Assembly: GCA_030654075.1 (NCBI GenBank)
Contig: JAURYB010000084.1
Span: forward strand, 62,001-126,000
Origin: Bacteroidales bacterium
Lineage (GTDB): Bacteria > Bacteroidota > Bacteroidia > Bacteroidales > UBA4417
Direction of reading: 5' to 3'
Length of the DNA stretch: 64,000 nt
The notes under the pieces are model-generated. The model worked only from the letters and a program-made list of their open reading frames with translations, was not told the origin of the DNA and ran no database searches. The number at the start of each line of letters is the position of its first letter. Position 1 is the stretch's first letter. The translations under genes were made by a program, and so were the position numbers. Shown one piece after another: positions 17,973 to 26,844 of this stretch.

Positions 17973-19109
17973 ATGTCAGACAAACTTTTGCTTCAAAATC
18001 CTTTTGTAGTAAGTGGGTACAGAGGGGATGAATATTTCTGCGATCGTGCCAAAGAGACGGCACAACTTATTGATAATATGACAAATGGCAATTCCACAAC
18101 CATTATTTCAATACGCAGGATTGGGAAAACAGGCTTGATAAGGCACGTATTGGAACAGTTGCCTGAAAACTGGCAAGGCATTTATATTGATATTCTCGAA
18201 ACTGAGAACCTGTCCGGCTTTCTTAACCTGCTTGCAACCTCAATCCTTACTTCGGTTCCCGAGAAGAGTAATATCTGGAAAAAATGCATGGACTTTGTCA
18301 AGTCGCTGCGCCCTGTAATAGGTTTTGACCCGCTTACCGGCACGCCACAGGCTTCCTTCGATATAACGGATGAATATGTTGCACAAAATATTGATGCCAC
18401 CCTAAAGTTTCTGGAGACACTTGAAACAAGAATAGTAATAGCTATCGATGAGTTTCAACAAATACTATCTTATCCTGAAAAAAATACGGATGCCTGGCTT
18501 CGAACCCGGATACAACAAATGAAAAATATTGTATTTATTTTTTCCGGAAGCCAGCAGCACTTAATGGCTGAACTTTTTTCGTTACCAAAAAGGCCTTTCT
18601 ACCGCAGTACGCAAATACTGAAACTAGATAAAATTGATCAGCAAACCTATTGCGATTTCATCCTGTCGATGTTTGAAAAAGGTGATAAAATAATCGCCCC
18701 GGAAACAGCACATGAAATATTAGATTGGACCAACACGCATACCTTTTATGTTCAAAGCCTTTGCAATCGGGTGTTTTCGTCAACCGATAAAACTGCAACA
18801 TCTGAACAATGGAAACAACAGGCATCGGATCTGATACAGGAACAGGAAATTGTATTTTGGGGATATAGGAATATCCTTACCCGCCCTCAATGGAACCTGT
18901 TAAAAGCCATTGCTCACGAGAAAACGGTTTACCTGCCGACTGCGCATAAATTTATAGACAAGTTCCACTTAGGAAGTTCGGCCACTGTTTTACGATCTTT
19001 GAAATCACTTTTGAAATATGAAATGATCTATTACGACTTTGATGCTGAAGGCAAAAAGTTTTATTGCGTTTATGATGTGTTTTTTCAAAAATGGAGCGAA
19101 GGACGATGA
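17973..19109 (+). CDS. ATP-binding protein of the AAA / STAND-like 'archaeal ATPase' type
   Basis: 378 residues. The N-terminus NPFVVSGYRGDEYFCDR is the entry motif of the ATPase family that also includes MNS and Orc1/Cdc6-like bacterial proteins. Walker A is SIRRIGKTGLIRH (about residues 44-56), Walker B is IVIAIDEFQQI (about 150-160), and FIFSGSQQHLM is the sensor 1 region. The C-terminal 90 residues look like a winged helix (LLKAIAHEKTVYLPTAHKF ... SSATVLRSLKSLLKYEMI). There is no partner gene next to it. It is preceded by an unusual palindrome cluster, so it is probably tightly regulated. The role is unknown; relatives are often found with mobile or defence genes. Confidence 0.85.
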   Translation: MSDKLLLQNPFVVSGYRGDEYFCDRAKETAQLIDNMTNGNSTTIISIRRIGKTGLIRHVLEQLPENWQGIYIDILETENLSGFLNLLATSILTSVPEKSNIWKKCMDFVKSLRPVIGFDPLTGTPQASFDITDEYVAQNIDATLKFLETLETRIVIAIDEFQQILSYPEKNTDAWLRTRIQQMKNIVFIFSGSQQHLMAELFSLPKRPFYRSTQILKLDKIDQQTYCDFILSMFEKGDKIIAPETAHEILDWTNTHTFYVQSLCNRVFSSTDKTATSEQWKQQASDLIQEQEIVFWGYRNILTRPQWNLLKAIAHEKTVYLPTAHKFIDKFHLGSSATVLRSLKSLLKYEMIYYDFDAEGKKFYCVYDVFFQKWSEGR

Positions 19110-19480
19110 AACTCTACTCTTTGCCCAAAGATTAGAAATCACTCAGTTTTTATAAATAAAATTCGTGCTTACCTACATCCTGGATTAGTAGTAACTACAA
19201 ACGGGATAAATTTCTACAACTATTAGGTCCAAACTACAAGCTCAACATCTCAAGAGAAATTATAGAGTATGTTTTGATTCATGTAGTTATAACATTCAGG
19301 CTTTTATTGGTTTCAATAATTTATCCCTAAAAAAGAATAACATGGTAATTGCATTTCGATCCGGGACCTCTTTCCAGGTAAAATAATCTATGAACAGAAA
19401 ATTCTTTTTATACTGCTATTTTTATAAAAATTATTAATTTTACTAACAAGATCCAAATTCTAAATGAATTAATCAGACAA
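19110..19480. other. Intergenic region with no recognised element
   Basis: 371 nt of AT-rich sequence between the ATPase gene and the UPF0158-like gene. No hairpin with a T run, no clear promoter pair and no plausible small gene were seen. Confidence 0.3.
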
Positions 19481-20038
19481 ATGAATGCTAATCAGTTACT
19501 CGATGATATTTTGGCAATGCTCCGGCAGGTAAAAGATTCAAAAGAAGACCTTCAGAAAATTCATGACTTTATGTCGGAAAATATTTTTGTTGAAGCGGAG
19601 GAAGAAGTCCTGGTAATCCCTGAAAAGCACAAGAAAGCAGTTGCCGAAATTGCCGATAATATTCAGTGCGGATTTATCTGCCAGGTTAATAAAAAAACTG
19701 TTGAAATAGTTTCAATTCGCAGGGAAAACATTTACGAATCAGAATATTACGAGGAGGAAGAAGAGGACCTTGCAGAAAATACGAATTGGGAAGATATAAT
19801 AACTATCAGTCCGCCTGAATCGCACGAATCGTTCCGTATTATGGAGAACTATGTGTTATCATTAGACCAAAGCCGGTTAAAATACCAGCTTACTTCAGCC
19901 TTGCAGCGGGGCAAACCTTTTGCTAATTTTAACGGGATTATACATAACTCTCCTGAAAGAGACGAATGGTTCAGGTACAGGCAACATGCTTTGGAACAGC
20001 ATGTTGCTGCAATATTAATGGCTGAATCGGCCTGGTAA
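19481..20038 (+). CDS. UPF0158-like conserved protein
   Basis: 185 residues, acidic, soluble. The stretch HKKAVAEIADNIQCGFICQV, an acidic run of Glu (about 88-97) and the C-terminal block LTSALQRGKPFANFNGIIHN followed by WFRYRQ resemble proteins of the UPF0158 family, whose function is not known. The gene is followed after 39 nt by a second conserved gene of unknown function with which it probably forms an operon. The family call is from pattern only. Confidence 0.65.
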   Translation: MNANQLLDDILAMLRQVKDSKEDLQKIHDFMSENIFVEAEEEVLVIPEKHKKAVAEIADNIQCGFICQVNKKTVEIVSIRRENIYESEYYEEEEEDLAENTNWEDIITISPPESHESFRIMENYVLSLDQSRLKYQLTSALQRGKPFANFNGIIHNSPERDEWFRYRQHALEQHVAAILMAESAW

Positions 20039-20077
20039 ATAAGTAGTCATTACATATACATATAAATCTGTTTACTT

Positions 20078-20827
20078 ATGGCTTCCCGAAAAGAGATCAA
20101 TCAATACAAACGCAAAATCAAAGAAATTGCGGGTCGTTCAACCATAATCCCCGGAATTCATAACTACTGCGACCGCTGGTGTGAGCGATGTGCTTTTGTT
20201 TCGCGATGCACCGTAGGCATTTCCGAATTTGAAATCGAAGGTCCTGATCTTGATATGAAGAATGAGGCATTTTGGAAACACATGTCGATGGTGTTTCAGG
20301 CCACTTACGAAATGATAGCTGAAAGTGCACAGGAAATGGGTATTAATCTCAGCGAAAGCAGTATTGAATATGAGCAGCCGGTACATCACGAAAGCACTGC
20401 AGAAAAAACTGCTAAAAGTTACGGATTACGGCTCCTGAAGTGGCTTGAGAAAAACGAGGAATTGTTTGTTCAGAAAACGGAAGTTTTCAGTATGACCAAT
20501 GAAGAGCAACTGGTTACCTTTAAAGACGCCATTGAAGTTATACAATGGTATAGCTTGTTTATATCGGTGAAAATTCACAGGGCAACCCTTACTCCTTATG
20601 CCTTTGATGATGAAGAAACTGACAGGTACGACAATAATGGTTCGGCAAAAATTGCGATGATAGCTATCAGCCGTTCCTTAGAAGCATTTGCTTTTTTATA
20701 CAACCATTTGCATGAACTGGAGGATGATGTATTAGGTTTTCTGGCTGATTTGTCGAAAGTTCAGCGGATGATGAAAAGGAAATTCCCGGATGCGATGAAC
20801 TTTAAACGGCCGGGATTTGATGATTAA
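20078..20827 (+). CDS. Conserved protein with an N-terminal four-cysteine cluster
   Basis: 249 residues, soluble, not assigned to a named family. Close to the N-terminus Cys31, Cys35, Cys38 and Cys44 (C-x3-C-x2-C-x5-C, in HNYCDRWCERCAFVSRC) could hold an Fe-S cluster or zinc. The remainder is helical, with a moderately conserved-looking LRLLKWLEKNEELFV and a C-terminal KVQRMMKRKFPDAMNFKRPG. It lies 39 nt after the UPF0158-like gene on the same strand. The role is unknown. Confidence 0.7.
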   Translation: MASRKEINQYKRKIKEIAGRSTIIPGIHNYCDRWCERCAFVSRCTVGISEFEIEGPDLDMKNEAFWKHMSMVFQATYEMIAESAQEMGINLSESSIEYEQPVHHESTAEKTAKSYGLRLLKWLEKNEELFVQKTEVFSMTNEEQLVTFKDAIEVIQWYSLFISVKIHRATLTPYAFDDEETDRYDNNGSAKIAMIAISRSLEAFAFLYNHLHELEDDVLGFLADLSKVQRMMKRKFPDAMNFKRPGFDD

Positions 20828-20994
20828 TAAGTTTGGCAATTTCTATGTTTTTTAAAACATAATCTATCCAACGTATTAAACATCTTAGACCGGGAAAATA
20901 TTATCACATTTATAATGGTGGAAGTAACAGCTGAAAGCTGTTTAAATAAGTTCCAATTTTGAGCAATTGTTTTAAATTGTACGAAAAATTATTT

Positions 20995-21576
20995 CGCTGG
21001 TAGCAGATACAAATGCATGGGTACGGATGCCGAATCATTTTCACTTTCGGGTAAAAATACAGGAGTATATTATTTACAAGTATTCAAATGCTGGCAGGTT
21101 TGTCGCCTCTGTCAGATTTAAAGAACATAAATGAGAAACAATCGGCCTCACTGACCTGTCAACGTGCGAAGCACCTGATAGCGTCATGGCAGCTAACCAA
21201 ACTGACAGCGTTAAAATCCCTAAACCGCATCTTCATTTTCCCCATTTATTCAACGCTTACAGCAGTTATATCAATAAACGACACAACCAACACGGATCTC
21301 TTTTCGAACGTCCATTTAAGCGAAAGCTTATTGATAATGATAAGTATCTGAAAAACGTCATTGTATATATTCATATATAATACTGTTCGCCACGGTTTTT
21401 GCATTCCTCCGCTGGATATCTATGGAGCAGTTACCTGAGCTGAATTTCAGTTAAACTAAGTACTGTAAAACAGGAAAATGTTATAGGATGGTTCCACAAT
21501 GAAGAAGATTCCATGCTGATTCATAATTCTTCACTGGAAATCAAGTGGGAGGAGGATTGGTTGGAAATATTAATTC
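20995..21576 (+). pseudogene. Decayed REP-associated tyrosine transposase (RAYT, IS200-like Y1 family)
   Basis: Several frames have to be joined to see it. VADTNAWVRMPNHFHFRVK (about 20998-21054) contains the PNHFH motif of the Y1/HUH catalytic site. FPHLFNAYSSYINKRHNQHG then SLFERPFKRKLIDNDKY (about 21237-21350) is the characteristic RAYT block with the family's region around the catalytic Tyr, followed by NVIVYIH. NTVRHGF (about 21380) and LWSSYLS (about 21421) come from two other frames, and ENVIGWFHNEE and LEIKWEEDWLE complete the tail. Stops and frame changes between these blocks mean it is inactive. It lies directly before the tail of a second yqhD. Confidence 0.78.
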
Positions 21577-21581
21577 TCACT

Positions 21582-21826
21582 CAATATACTTCCCGTGTAC
21601 GGAATATTACCGAAGGCAGCGATGAGCAAAAGATTGAAACAGACATTCAGCAAATCGAATCCTTTTTCAGGCAGGTTGGAATCTTAACCCTGCTGAACGA
21701 ACACCAGGCAGGACAAGATAATACCGTATTGTTGAACGTTTTATACAGCGTAAGATGCGTGCAGTTGGCGTACAGCAGGATGTTAGCATTGCCGATGTTG
21801 GAGAACTGCTGAAATTGGGGCTATAA
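21582..21826 (+). pseudogene. C-terminal fragment of a second yqhD, frameshifted
   Basis: Starting at CAATAT (21582) the sequence matches the last 249 bp of the intact yqhD (from 17442) at roughly four bases in five. The encoded YTSRVRNITEGSDEQKIE corresponds to YASRVWNITEGTDEQKIE. About 140 nt in, near 21720, four bases are missing relative to the intact gene and the frame changes; the homology then continues as RKMRAVGVQQDVSIADVGEL to a stop at the equivalent position (21824-21826). The 5' three quarters are gone, replaced by the transposase remnant. Confidence 0.85.
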
Positions 21827-21851
21827 AAATCCCGGATTTTAACTAATTCAA

Positions 21852-21902
21852 AACCGCCGGATAAAACTTCTTAGAAGCTTTATCCGGCGGTTCTGTTTTT
21901 TA
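21852..21902 (+). terminator. Strong Rho-independent terminator
   Basis: AACCGCCGGATAAA (21852-21865) pairs perfectly with TTTATCCGGCGGTT (21879-21892), followed by CTGTTTTTTA. It survives behind the yqhD fragment. The opposite gene (prenyltransferase) ends 28 nt further on. Confidence 0.85.
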
Positions 21903-21929
21903 TTCTGAAAGATCAACCAGGAATTAAAA

Positions 21930-22868
21930 CTAAAATATTGCAATCACAAGTGATCCGGCTATAAGAAGATCAGTAACCAGTATTGCTATTACATTTCCAC
22001 CCAGGGCAGGAATTAGTTTAGCAATATCATTATTGTATTTCAGCGTAGTACGGATATTTATAAATACGAGCGGCAGTGGCAGAAGCGCAATGTAAATCCA
22101 GTAGGATGAAATGCCAAGCAAGGGTAAAACGATGATGATGATATAAGTGAGCAGAGCTCCGGCACTGTAAATATATGCGCCTACATTCCTTCCAAAACGG
22201 ATAAGCAGGTGATTTCTTCCGCCTTGTTTATCAGCTTCCATATCGGGAAATTCATTTAGTAACAGGAGAAGGGCTGTCAGGATGCCAGGAGGAATTGACA
22301 AAAGCCAGACTTCAAGCGGGATTAAATGAAGCATCGAAATTGAATACGAACCGGTCAGAGCCACATAAGTTCCCACTACAACCAGGCTTCCAAGCGAGAT
22401 GCCTGCAAATAATTCGCCAAGAATGTATTTTGCCAGCACATCCGTATAACCGACTATTGAAAAGCCTCCAATCGCGATGATAACAAACAGGAACCAATGA
22501 CTTGTAATAGAATAATAAACGCCAACAGATAATGAAAAAATCAGCGTGCCAATAGCGGCGGCTAATACTGCGGATGGACTTGTAAGCCCTTGCACCAGCA
22601 TCCCACTGCCACCGTTAAAAGGAGTGCGGTTTGTATTTAAGTCAATACCGGTTTTGTAATCGGAATATTCATTGAATAGGTTAACTGAAACATGGGCGAC
22701 AATAGTTCCTACAACAATAAGCACTATATCAATGATTTGCAGGTGCATTCCCTGAGGTAAATATTTATAGGCTAAGCCAATTCCAATGGCATTTAGAAAT
22801 AGAGCAAGGAACAGAAAATTAGCCCTTGTTTGTTTTAGCCAAACAATAAGCTTTGATGGACTTTTCAT
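21930..22868 (-). CDS. UbiA-family prenyltransferase, MenA-like
   Basis: 312 residues with about eight or nine membrane helices. Both Asp-rich prenyl-diphosphate-binding motifs are present: NLFNEYSDYKTGIDLN (about residues 64-79) and LLNEFPDMEADKQGGRNHL (about 204-222). The pattern fits 1,4-dihydroxy-2-naphthoate prenyltransferase (MenA), which makes demethylmenaquinone, but no other menaquinone gene is nearby, so a different aromatic acceptor is possible. The 520-nt region upstream of its start is AT-rich. Confidence 0.82.
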   Translation of the reverse strand: MKSPSKLIVWLKQTRANFLFLALFLNAIGIGLAYKYLPQGMHLQIIDIVLIVVGTIVAHVSVNLFNEYSDYKTGIDLNTNRTPFNGGSGMLVQGLTSPSAVLAAAIGTLIFSLSVGVYYSITSHWFLFVIIAIGGFSIVGYTDVLAKYILGELFAGISLGSLVVVGTYVALTGSYSISMLHLIPLEVWLLSIPPGILTALLLLLNEFPDMEADKQGGRNHLLIRFGRNVGAYIYSAGALLTYIIIIVLPLLGISSYWIYIALLPLPLVFINIRTTLKYNNDIAKLIPALGGNVIAILVTDLLIAGSLVIAIF

Positions 22869-23389
22869 AAAGTGATTTTGAGTTAAATTATTTTATCTGA
22901 CTATTATGAGTTTATCAATCTGGGAATTAATACATTAAAGGTATATAATTATCAGATATAAAATCACAGAAGTTACAGTTTCCAGTATTAAACATTGTAC
23001 TTATTGGATTGTTTTTAGATTAGAAAATTAAAATTGACATCATTGCCAAATTGTATATCAGCCTGTCCTTATAAATATTCAGAACAATTATACCATTGCC
23101 TGGTGATAAACCAGAATTAGATTCCGGGATTACTGGTTTTTAAAAGGTATTCGCTAATTTATAAACAGTTTCTGTTTCATTTAAAACTTAAAATTCCTAT
23201 TAAATTCCATTAAAAGGGAAATACAAAAAAGGCACTTAATACAATAATTATTATTATTTACCGCTTAATTAAATTATGATGTTGAGTTGCAAATAGTTTG
23301 CCATCTGCCGATGAAATTTCTATATTTTAATGCAATTTAGCACACATATTTCTCAATATCAGAACTACCTTTGCCAAAAAACACATCCT
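22869..23389. other. AT-rich divergent intergenic region with a -7 box for the DUF4403 gene
   Basis: 521 nt between divergent genes. TACCTTTG at 23366-23373 fits the Bacteroidota -7 consensus and lies 17 nt before the ATG at 23390; no good TTTG box was seen at the right distance. Nothing else recognisable. Confidence 0.45.
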
Positions 23390-24781
23390 ATGCGAGTAAT
23401 ACAAAGTCTTTTGCTTTTTGTTGCACTAACACTTATTCAGTCGTGCAGTTCAACCAAACTACCAACCGAAAAACCAGCCGAAAATTACGTTACATTCAAT
23501 TACGATCCGGTGCCTTCAACCATCAGCCTGCCGGTCGAAATGAAGGTAACCGCCCTGGAAGCTTTACTCAACCGTCAGCTTACCGGGTTAATTTATGCCG
23601 ATACCAGCCTCGACAATAATGGCGGAGACAATATTATGGTTAAAGCCTGGAAAAAGGATAACATCAAAATCGGTTTTGAAAACGGTCAGTTTATATACCG
23701 TGTGCCGTTAAAACTTTGGATAAAGGCCGGATGGAAAATACAGCAGTTCGGGATTTCCCTGTCCGATTACCGTGAACTGAACGCTGAGATCGCGCTTAAA
23801 TTTCGCTCGTCGGTAGTAGTCAACAAAGACTGGTCAGTAACTACGGTTACCACTTCCGACGGTTACGAATGGATTACCAAACCCACATTGAAAATCGGTC
23901 CGGTCGATTTGCCTATTACCTTTATTGCGGATATGATTATCAAGTACAACACCAAAACCATAAATTCAGCGATTGATGCCGGTCTTACTCAAAGCCTTGA
24001 TCTGAAGACCACCGCAAAAGAAGCCTGGGTTGAAGTACAAAAGCCTATGCTTTTATCGGAAGAATATGGATTGTGGCTCCGGATCAGCCCTAAATCAGTT
24101 TCTGCTATGCCCGTTACCGGCGGCAAAGGCATAATAAAACATACTTCGTCCATACAGGGCGTTGCTGAAGTTTTTACAGGCAAACAGCCGCCTTCAAAGA
24201 TAAATGATGTGCTTCCCGAACTGACAACAGCAACAAAGCTCAGCGACGAATTCCTTGCCAATGTAGTTTCCTATATCAGTTACGATTACCTCGACTCAAT
24301 CACACGATTGATGCTTATCAATACTTCTTACACTTACGAGAAAAAGAAGATTACTATTACAGGTATTTCTGTGTATGGTAACGAAAGCAGAATGATCATT
24401 GCCACGGATGTAACCGGATCGATAAACGGGAAGTTGTATTTTTCAGGTTTGCCGATGTATCGTACCTCTGACTCGAGCATTATCCTTAAAGATCTACAGT
24501 TTTCCGTGCAGACAAAAAATGTGTTGCTCAAATCCGCTTCCTGGCTGGCAAACAGTGGCATCGAAAAGATGATTGGTAAAAAAATGGCCTATCCAATCGG
24601 CACCGAAATACGCGAAACCTATGATATGATGGTTCAAAGCCTGAATAAATATGAAATTGGCCAGGGATTTATCATGACAGGTAAGCTAAACGGTATGGAG
24701 GTTCAGCAACCTGTGCTTGCTCCTACCGGAATAATTGCCCCGGTAAGTATCACAGGTAAACTTTCAGTTAAACTGGAATAA
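23390..24781 (+). CDS. DUF4403-family lipoprotein
   Basis: 463 residues from ATG 23390. This start is preferred over the upstream in-frame ATG at 23330 because it directly precedes a lipoprotein signal (SLLLFVALTLIQSC, lipobox LIQSC) and because a -7-like TACCTTTG lies between the two. The mature protein matches the DUF4403 layout: it begins YVTFNYDPVPSTISLPVEMK and contains repeated amphipathic strands such as VPLKLWIKAGWKIQQFG. DUF4403 proteins are thought to be periplasm-facing lipid-binding or TULIP-like proteins, but their role is not established. Single gene. Confidence 0.85.
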   Translation: MRVIQSLLLFVALTLIQSCSSTKLPTEKPAENYVTFNYDPVPSTISLPVEMKVTALEALLNRQLTGLIYADTSLDNNGGDNIMVKAWKKDNIKIGFENGQFIYRVPLKLWIKAGWKIQQFGISLSDYRELNAEIALKFRSSVVVNKDWSVTTVTTSDGYEWITKPTLKIGPVDLPITFIADMIIKYNTKTINSAIDAGLTQSLDLKTTAKEAWVEVQKPMLLSEEYGLWLRISPKSVSAMPVTGGKGIIKHTSSIQGVAEVFTGKQPPSKINDVLPELTTATKLSDEFLANVVSYISYDYLDSITRLMLINTSYTYEKKKITITGISVYGNESRMIIATDVTGSINGKLYFSGLPMYRTSDSSIILKDLQFSVQTKNVLLKSASWLANSGIEKMIGKKMAYPIGTEIRETYDMMVQSLNKYEIGQGFIMTGKLNGMEVQQPVLAPTGIIAPVSITGKLSVKLE

Positions 24782-24986
24782 CAAATTGAATTAAACTTTT
24801 CCTGATAAGGAGCATCAAAGTTGGATAGGATTCGTGATTTCGGATTCGTGAATTGTGATTTTGGAATTATATATACCCACACTTAATCTGCTTTTACCGG
24901 CATTTTAGTATTTAAGCGAAGAGGTCCATTTGTTTTTTTTAAATTACCGGTCATCATAGTTTTAAAACTTCAAAAAAATACTTTTT

Positions 24987-25559
24987 CTGGAAAATCAAAA
25001 CAAACATATCATTCAAACGCTTGATCACACAAGCTTCGAGGTGCTCTTTAAGAATCATTTTGCCGGCATGTGCTTTTTTGCGCAGAAATATGTGAAAGAC
25101 TTTGAAACCGCAAGGGAAATTGCCCAAGCCGCTTTTATCAGCTTGTGGGAAAAGCGGGAAACCATTGATATGAACCGGCCGGTAAAATCGTATCTTGCCA
25201 TGGTTATCCGCAATAAATGCACCAATTACCTGCGCGATAACCGTAAATTCGATCAAAATATTCTCGATATTGAAAACCTGCTCGAAATTCCTGAATATGA
25301 TGGAGCCGATATCCTGGTAGAGGCAGAATTGAAAATTAAGATTGATGCATCCATCGCCGAACTTCCTGAGAAATGCAGGGAAATTTTTGTTTTAAATCGT
25401 TACGAAAACCTTAAATACCAGGAAATTGCTGATAAATTACAGATTTCCATAAAAACAGTAGAAACCCAAATGTCGAAAGCATTACAGCATATGCGTATCC
25501 GGCTGGCGGAGTATATTTCGGTGTTCCTGGTTTTAGTAAGTAGTTTTTTGAGTAAATAA
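24987..25559 (+). CDS. ECF RNA polymerase sigma factor (FecI-like, Bacteroidota type)
   Basis: 190 residues if translation starts at CTG 24987 (giving LENQNKHIIQTLDHTSFEVL). Region 2 begins FEVLFKNHFAGMCFFAQKYV and continues to AAFISLWEKRETI; region 4 is LPEKCREIFVLNRYENLKYQ followed by EIADKLQISIKTVETQMSKA. No ATG lies in frame upstream of region 2, and the GTG at 25041 would cut into it, so a non-ATG start or a sequencing error is likely. The gene is followed by fecR, a barrel gene and a TonB receptor, so it is expected to transcribe that locus when a surface signal releases it. Confidence 0.9.
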   Translation: MENQNKHIIQTLDHTSFEVLFKNHFAGMCFFAQKYVKDFETAREIAQAAFISLWEKRETIDMNRPVKSYLAMVIRNKCTNYLRDNRKFDQNILDIENLLEIPEYDGADILVEAELKIKIDASIAELPEKCREIFVLNRYENLKYQEIADKLQISIKTVETQMSKALQHMRIRLAEYISVFLVLVSSFLSK

Positions 25560-25561
25560 CA

Positions 25562-25655
25562 AGCGGCGAATGGGCGAAGGGCGAAAGGCGAGAGGCGAAG
25601 GGCAATTGGAGACAACAATAAGGATGCTTCCGACTTCCGGCTCCGGACTTCCGAC
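25562..25655. repeat. Low-complexity GGCGAA-rich repeat plus CTTCCGGACTTCCG repeat
   Basis: Directly after the sigma factor stop come degenerate copies of GGCGAA(A/G) (25565-25605), then CGACTTCCGGCTCCGGACTTCCGAC. Such simple intergenic repeats recur in Bacteroidota. The minus-strand open frames over it are not genes. Confidence 0.6.
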
Positions 25656-25672
25656 CCCAAATAAAACAACCA

Positions 25673-25709
25673 CCATCAGGGTAAAATCATTTTGAAGTGT
25701 ATCATTAAC
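25673..25709 (+). promoter_or_regulatory. Putative ECF-sigma-dependent promoter of fecR
   Basis: CCATCAGGGTAAAA, 11 nt, TGTATCATTAAC. The same two blocks with the same 11-nt spacing occur at 31426-31462 upstream of a lipoprotein gene. The position, between the sigma factor and its anti-sigma gene, fits an autoregulated ECF promoter. Seen directly as a repeat; the sigma assignment is inference. Confidence 0.6.
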
Positions 25710-25720
25710 AGCAAAGGCAA

Positions 25721-26749
25721 ATGAACGGGAATTCAACATATTATACCGACCTTATCACAAGGTACTTCTCCGGGGAAACTACGGAAGAAGAGTTGCGTTT
25801 GCTTTCGGAATGGCTGAAGGCTGATCCGCAGAACGAACAGCTTTTCATTCAATTTAAAATAACATGGCAACTAATTGAAAGGCAAAAGCTTAACTCAAGT
25901 TTAAATACGGATCAGGAATGGACTGCACTGCAGAAAAAAATGGGTGCATCTGTTTCAGAAATACCGAAAGGACCTAAAGTTATAACACTAAATCAAAAGC
26001 CAGCCAAATCATTGGCATCCTACTGGAAAATAGCAGCATCTGTTACCATTTTGCTGGCTGCCTCATTTCTTTTATATTTCAACCTTACAAAACTGCAGGA
26101 TGTAGTAGTTGCCGCACAAGCAACTAATAGTGTGCATGTACTACCCGATGGAACAGTAGTTTCGCTGCATGCCGGTTCAGAAATTAAATACGCGTCAAGC
26201 TTTGATTCCAAAAAACGGAAGGTGGAATTAAAGGGCGAAGCCTATTTTGAAGTTGCTCATGACATATCAAAACCGTTTGTTGTTGCTTCGGGCGATGCAA
26301 GGGTGGAAGTGCTTGGGACAAAATTCAATGTAATCTCGAATACTGCTGCAGGAACCATGGAAGTGGTTCTGACAAGTGGAAAGGTTTCGGCGTTTTTTAA
26401 GAGAAGTCCGCAAAAAAACGTATTGCTTAATCCCGGGGAAAAAGCTGTTTTGATGGTTGATCAGAGGCTAATCAGCAAATCGACTAATACCGATCCAAAT
26501 TACATGGCATGGAAAACCAAAGTTCTGCTATTCGATAACGAAACACTGGCCCAGGTTTTAAATACACTTCAAAACGTATATCAAACACCTGTTACTCTTG
26601 CTGATCCGGCTTTGTCCGAATGTCGCGTTACGGCTTCATTTGACGGACAATCTCTGGAGTCGGTTTTACAGGTCATTAAAGAAACGCTCGATTTGCAGGT
26701 GAAACAGAATGGGAAAACCATTGAGCTTTCAGGAAAGGGTTGCAGGTAA
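25721..26749 (+). CDS. FecR-family anti-sigma factor with DUF4974
   Basis: 342 residues. The N-terminal helical part (YYTDLITRYFSGETTEEELR) binds the sigma factor in this family. One membrane helix lies at about 104-124 (SYWKIAASVTILLAASFLLY). The periplasmic FecR domain shows LPDGTVVSLHAGSEIKYASS and VELKGEAYFEVAHD; the C-terminus (LAQVLNTLQNVYQTPVTLAD to the end) is DUF4974, related to STN domains and expected to touch the TonB receptor. It lies just downstream of the sigma factor and is the inner-membrane relay of the system. Confidence 0.93.
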   Translation: MNGNSTYYTDLITRYFSGETTEEELRLLSEWLKADPQNEQLFIQFKITWQLIERQKLNSSLNTDQEWTALQKKMGASVSEIPKGPKVITLNQKPAKSLASYWKIAASVTILLAASFLLYFNLTKLQDVVVAAQATNSVHVLPDGTVVSLHAGSEIKYASSFDSKKRKVELKGEAYFEVAHDISKPFVVASGDARVEVLGTKFNVISNTAAGTMEVVLTSGKVSAFFKRSPQKNVLLNPGEKAVLMVDQRLISKSTNTDPNYMAWKTKVLLFDNETLAQVLNTLQNVYQTPVTLADPALSECRVTASFDGQSLESVLQVIKETLDLQVKQNGKTIELSGKGCR

Positions 26750-26844
26750 TTGGGTTTTTCTGCTTTTTTATTTGCCCTGCTTCTTTGAATTTTAGCCAGA
26801 TATTACTTACTATAAATACAGGTCAATTATCCATAAACAGCTCT

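Noticed and set aside
20995-21140. T9SS-type C-terminal tail (LSGKNTGVYYLQVF in one frame)
   Set aside because: The overlapping frame gives MPNHFHF of a Y1 transposase, which continues into further RAYT blocks, so the tail-like reading is chance.
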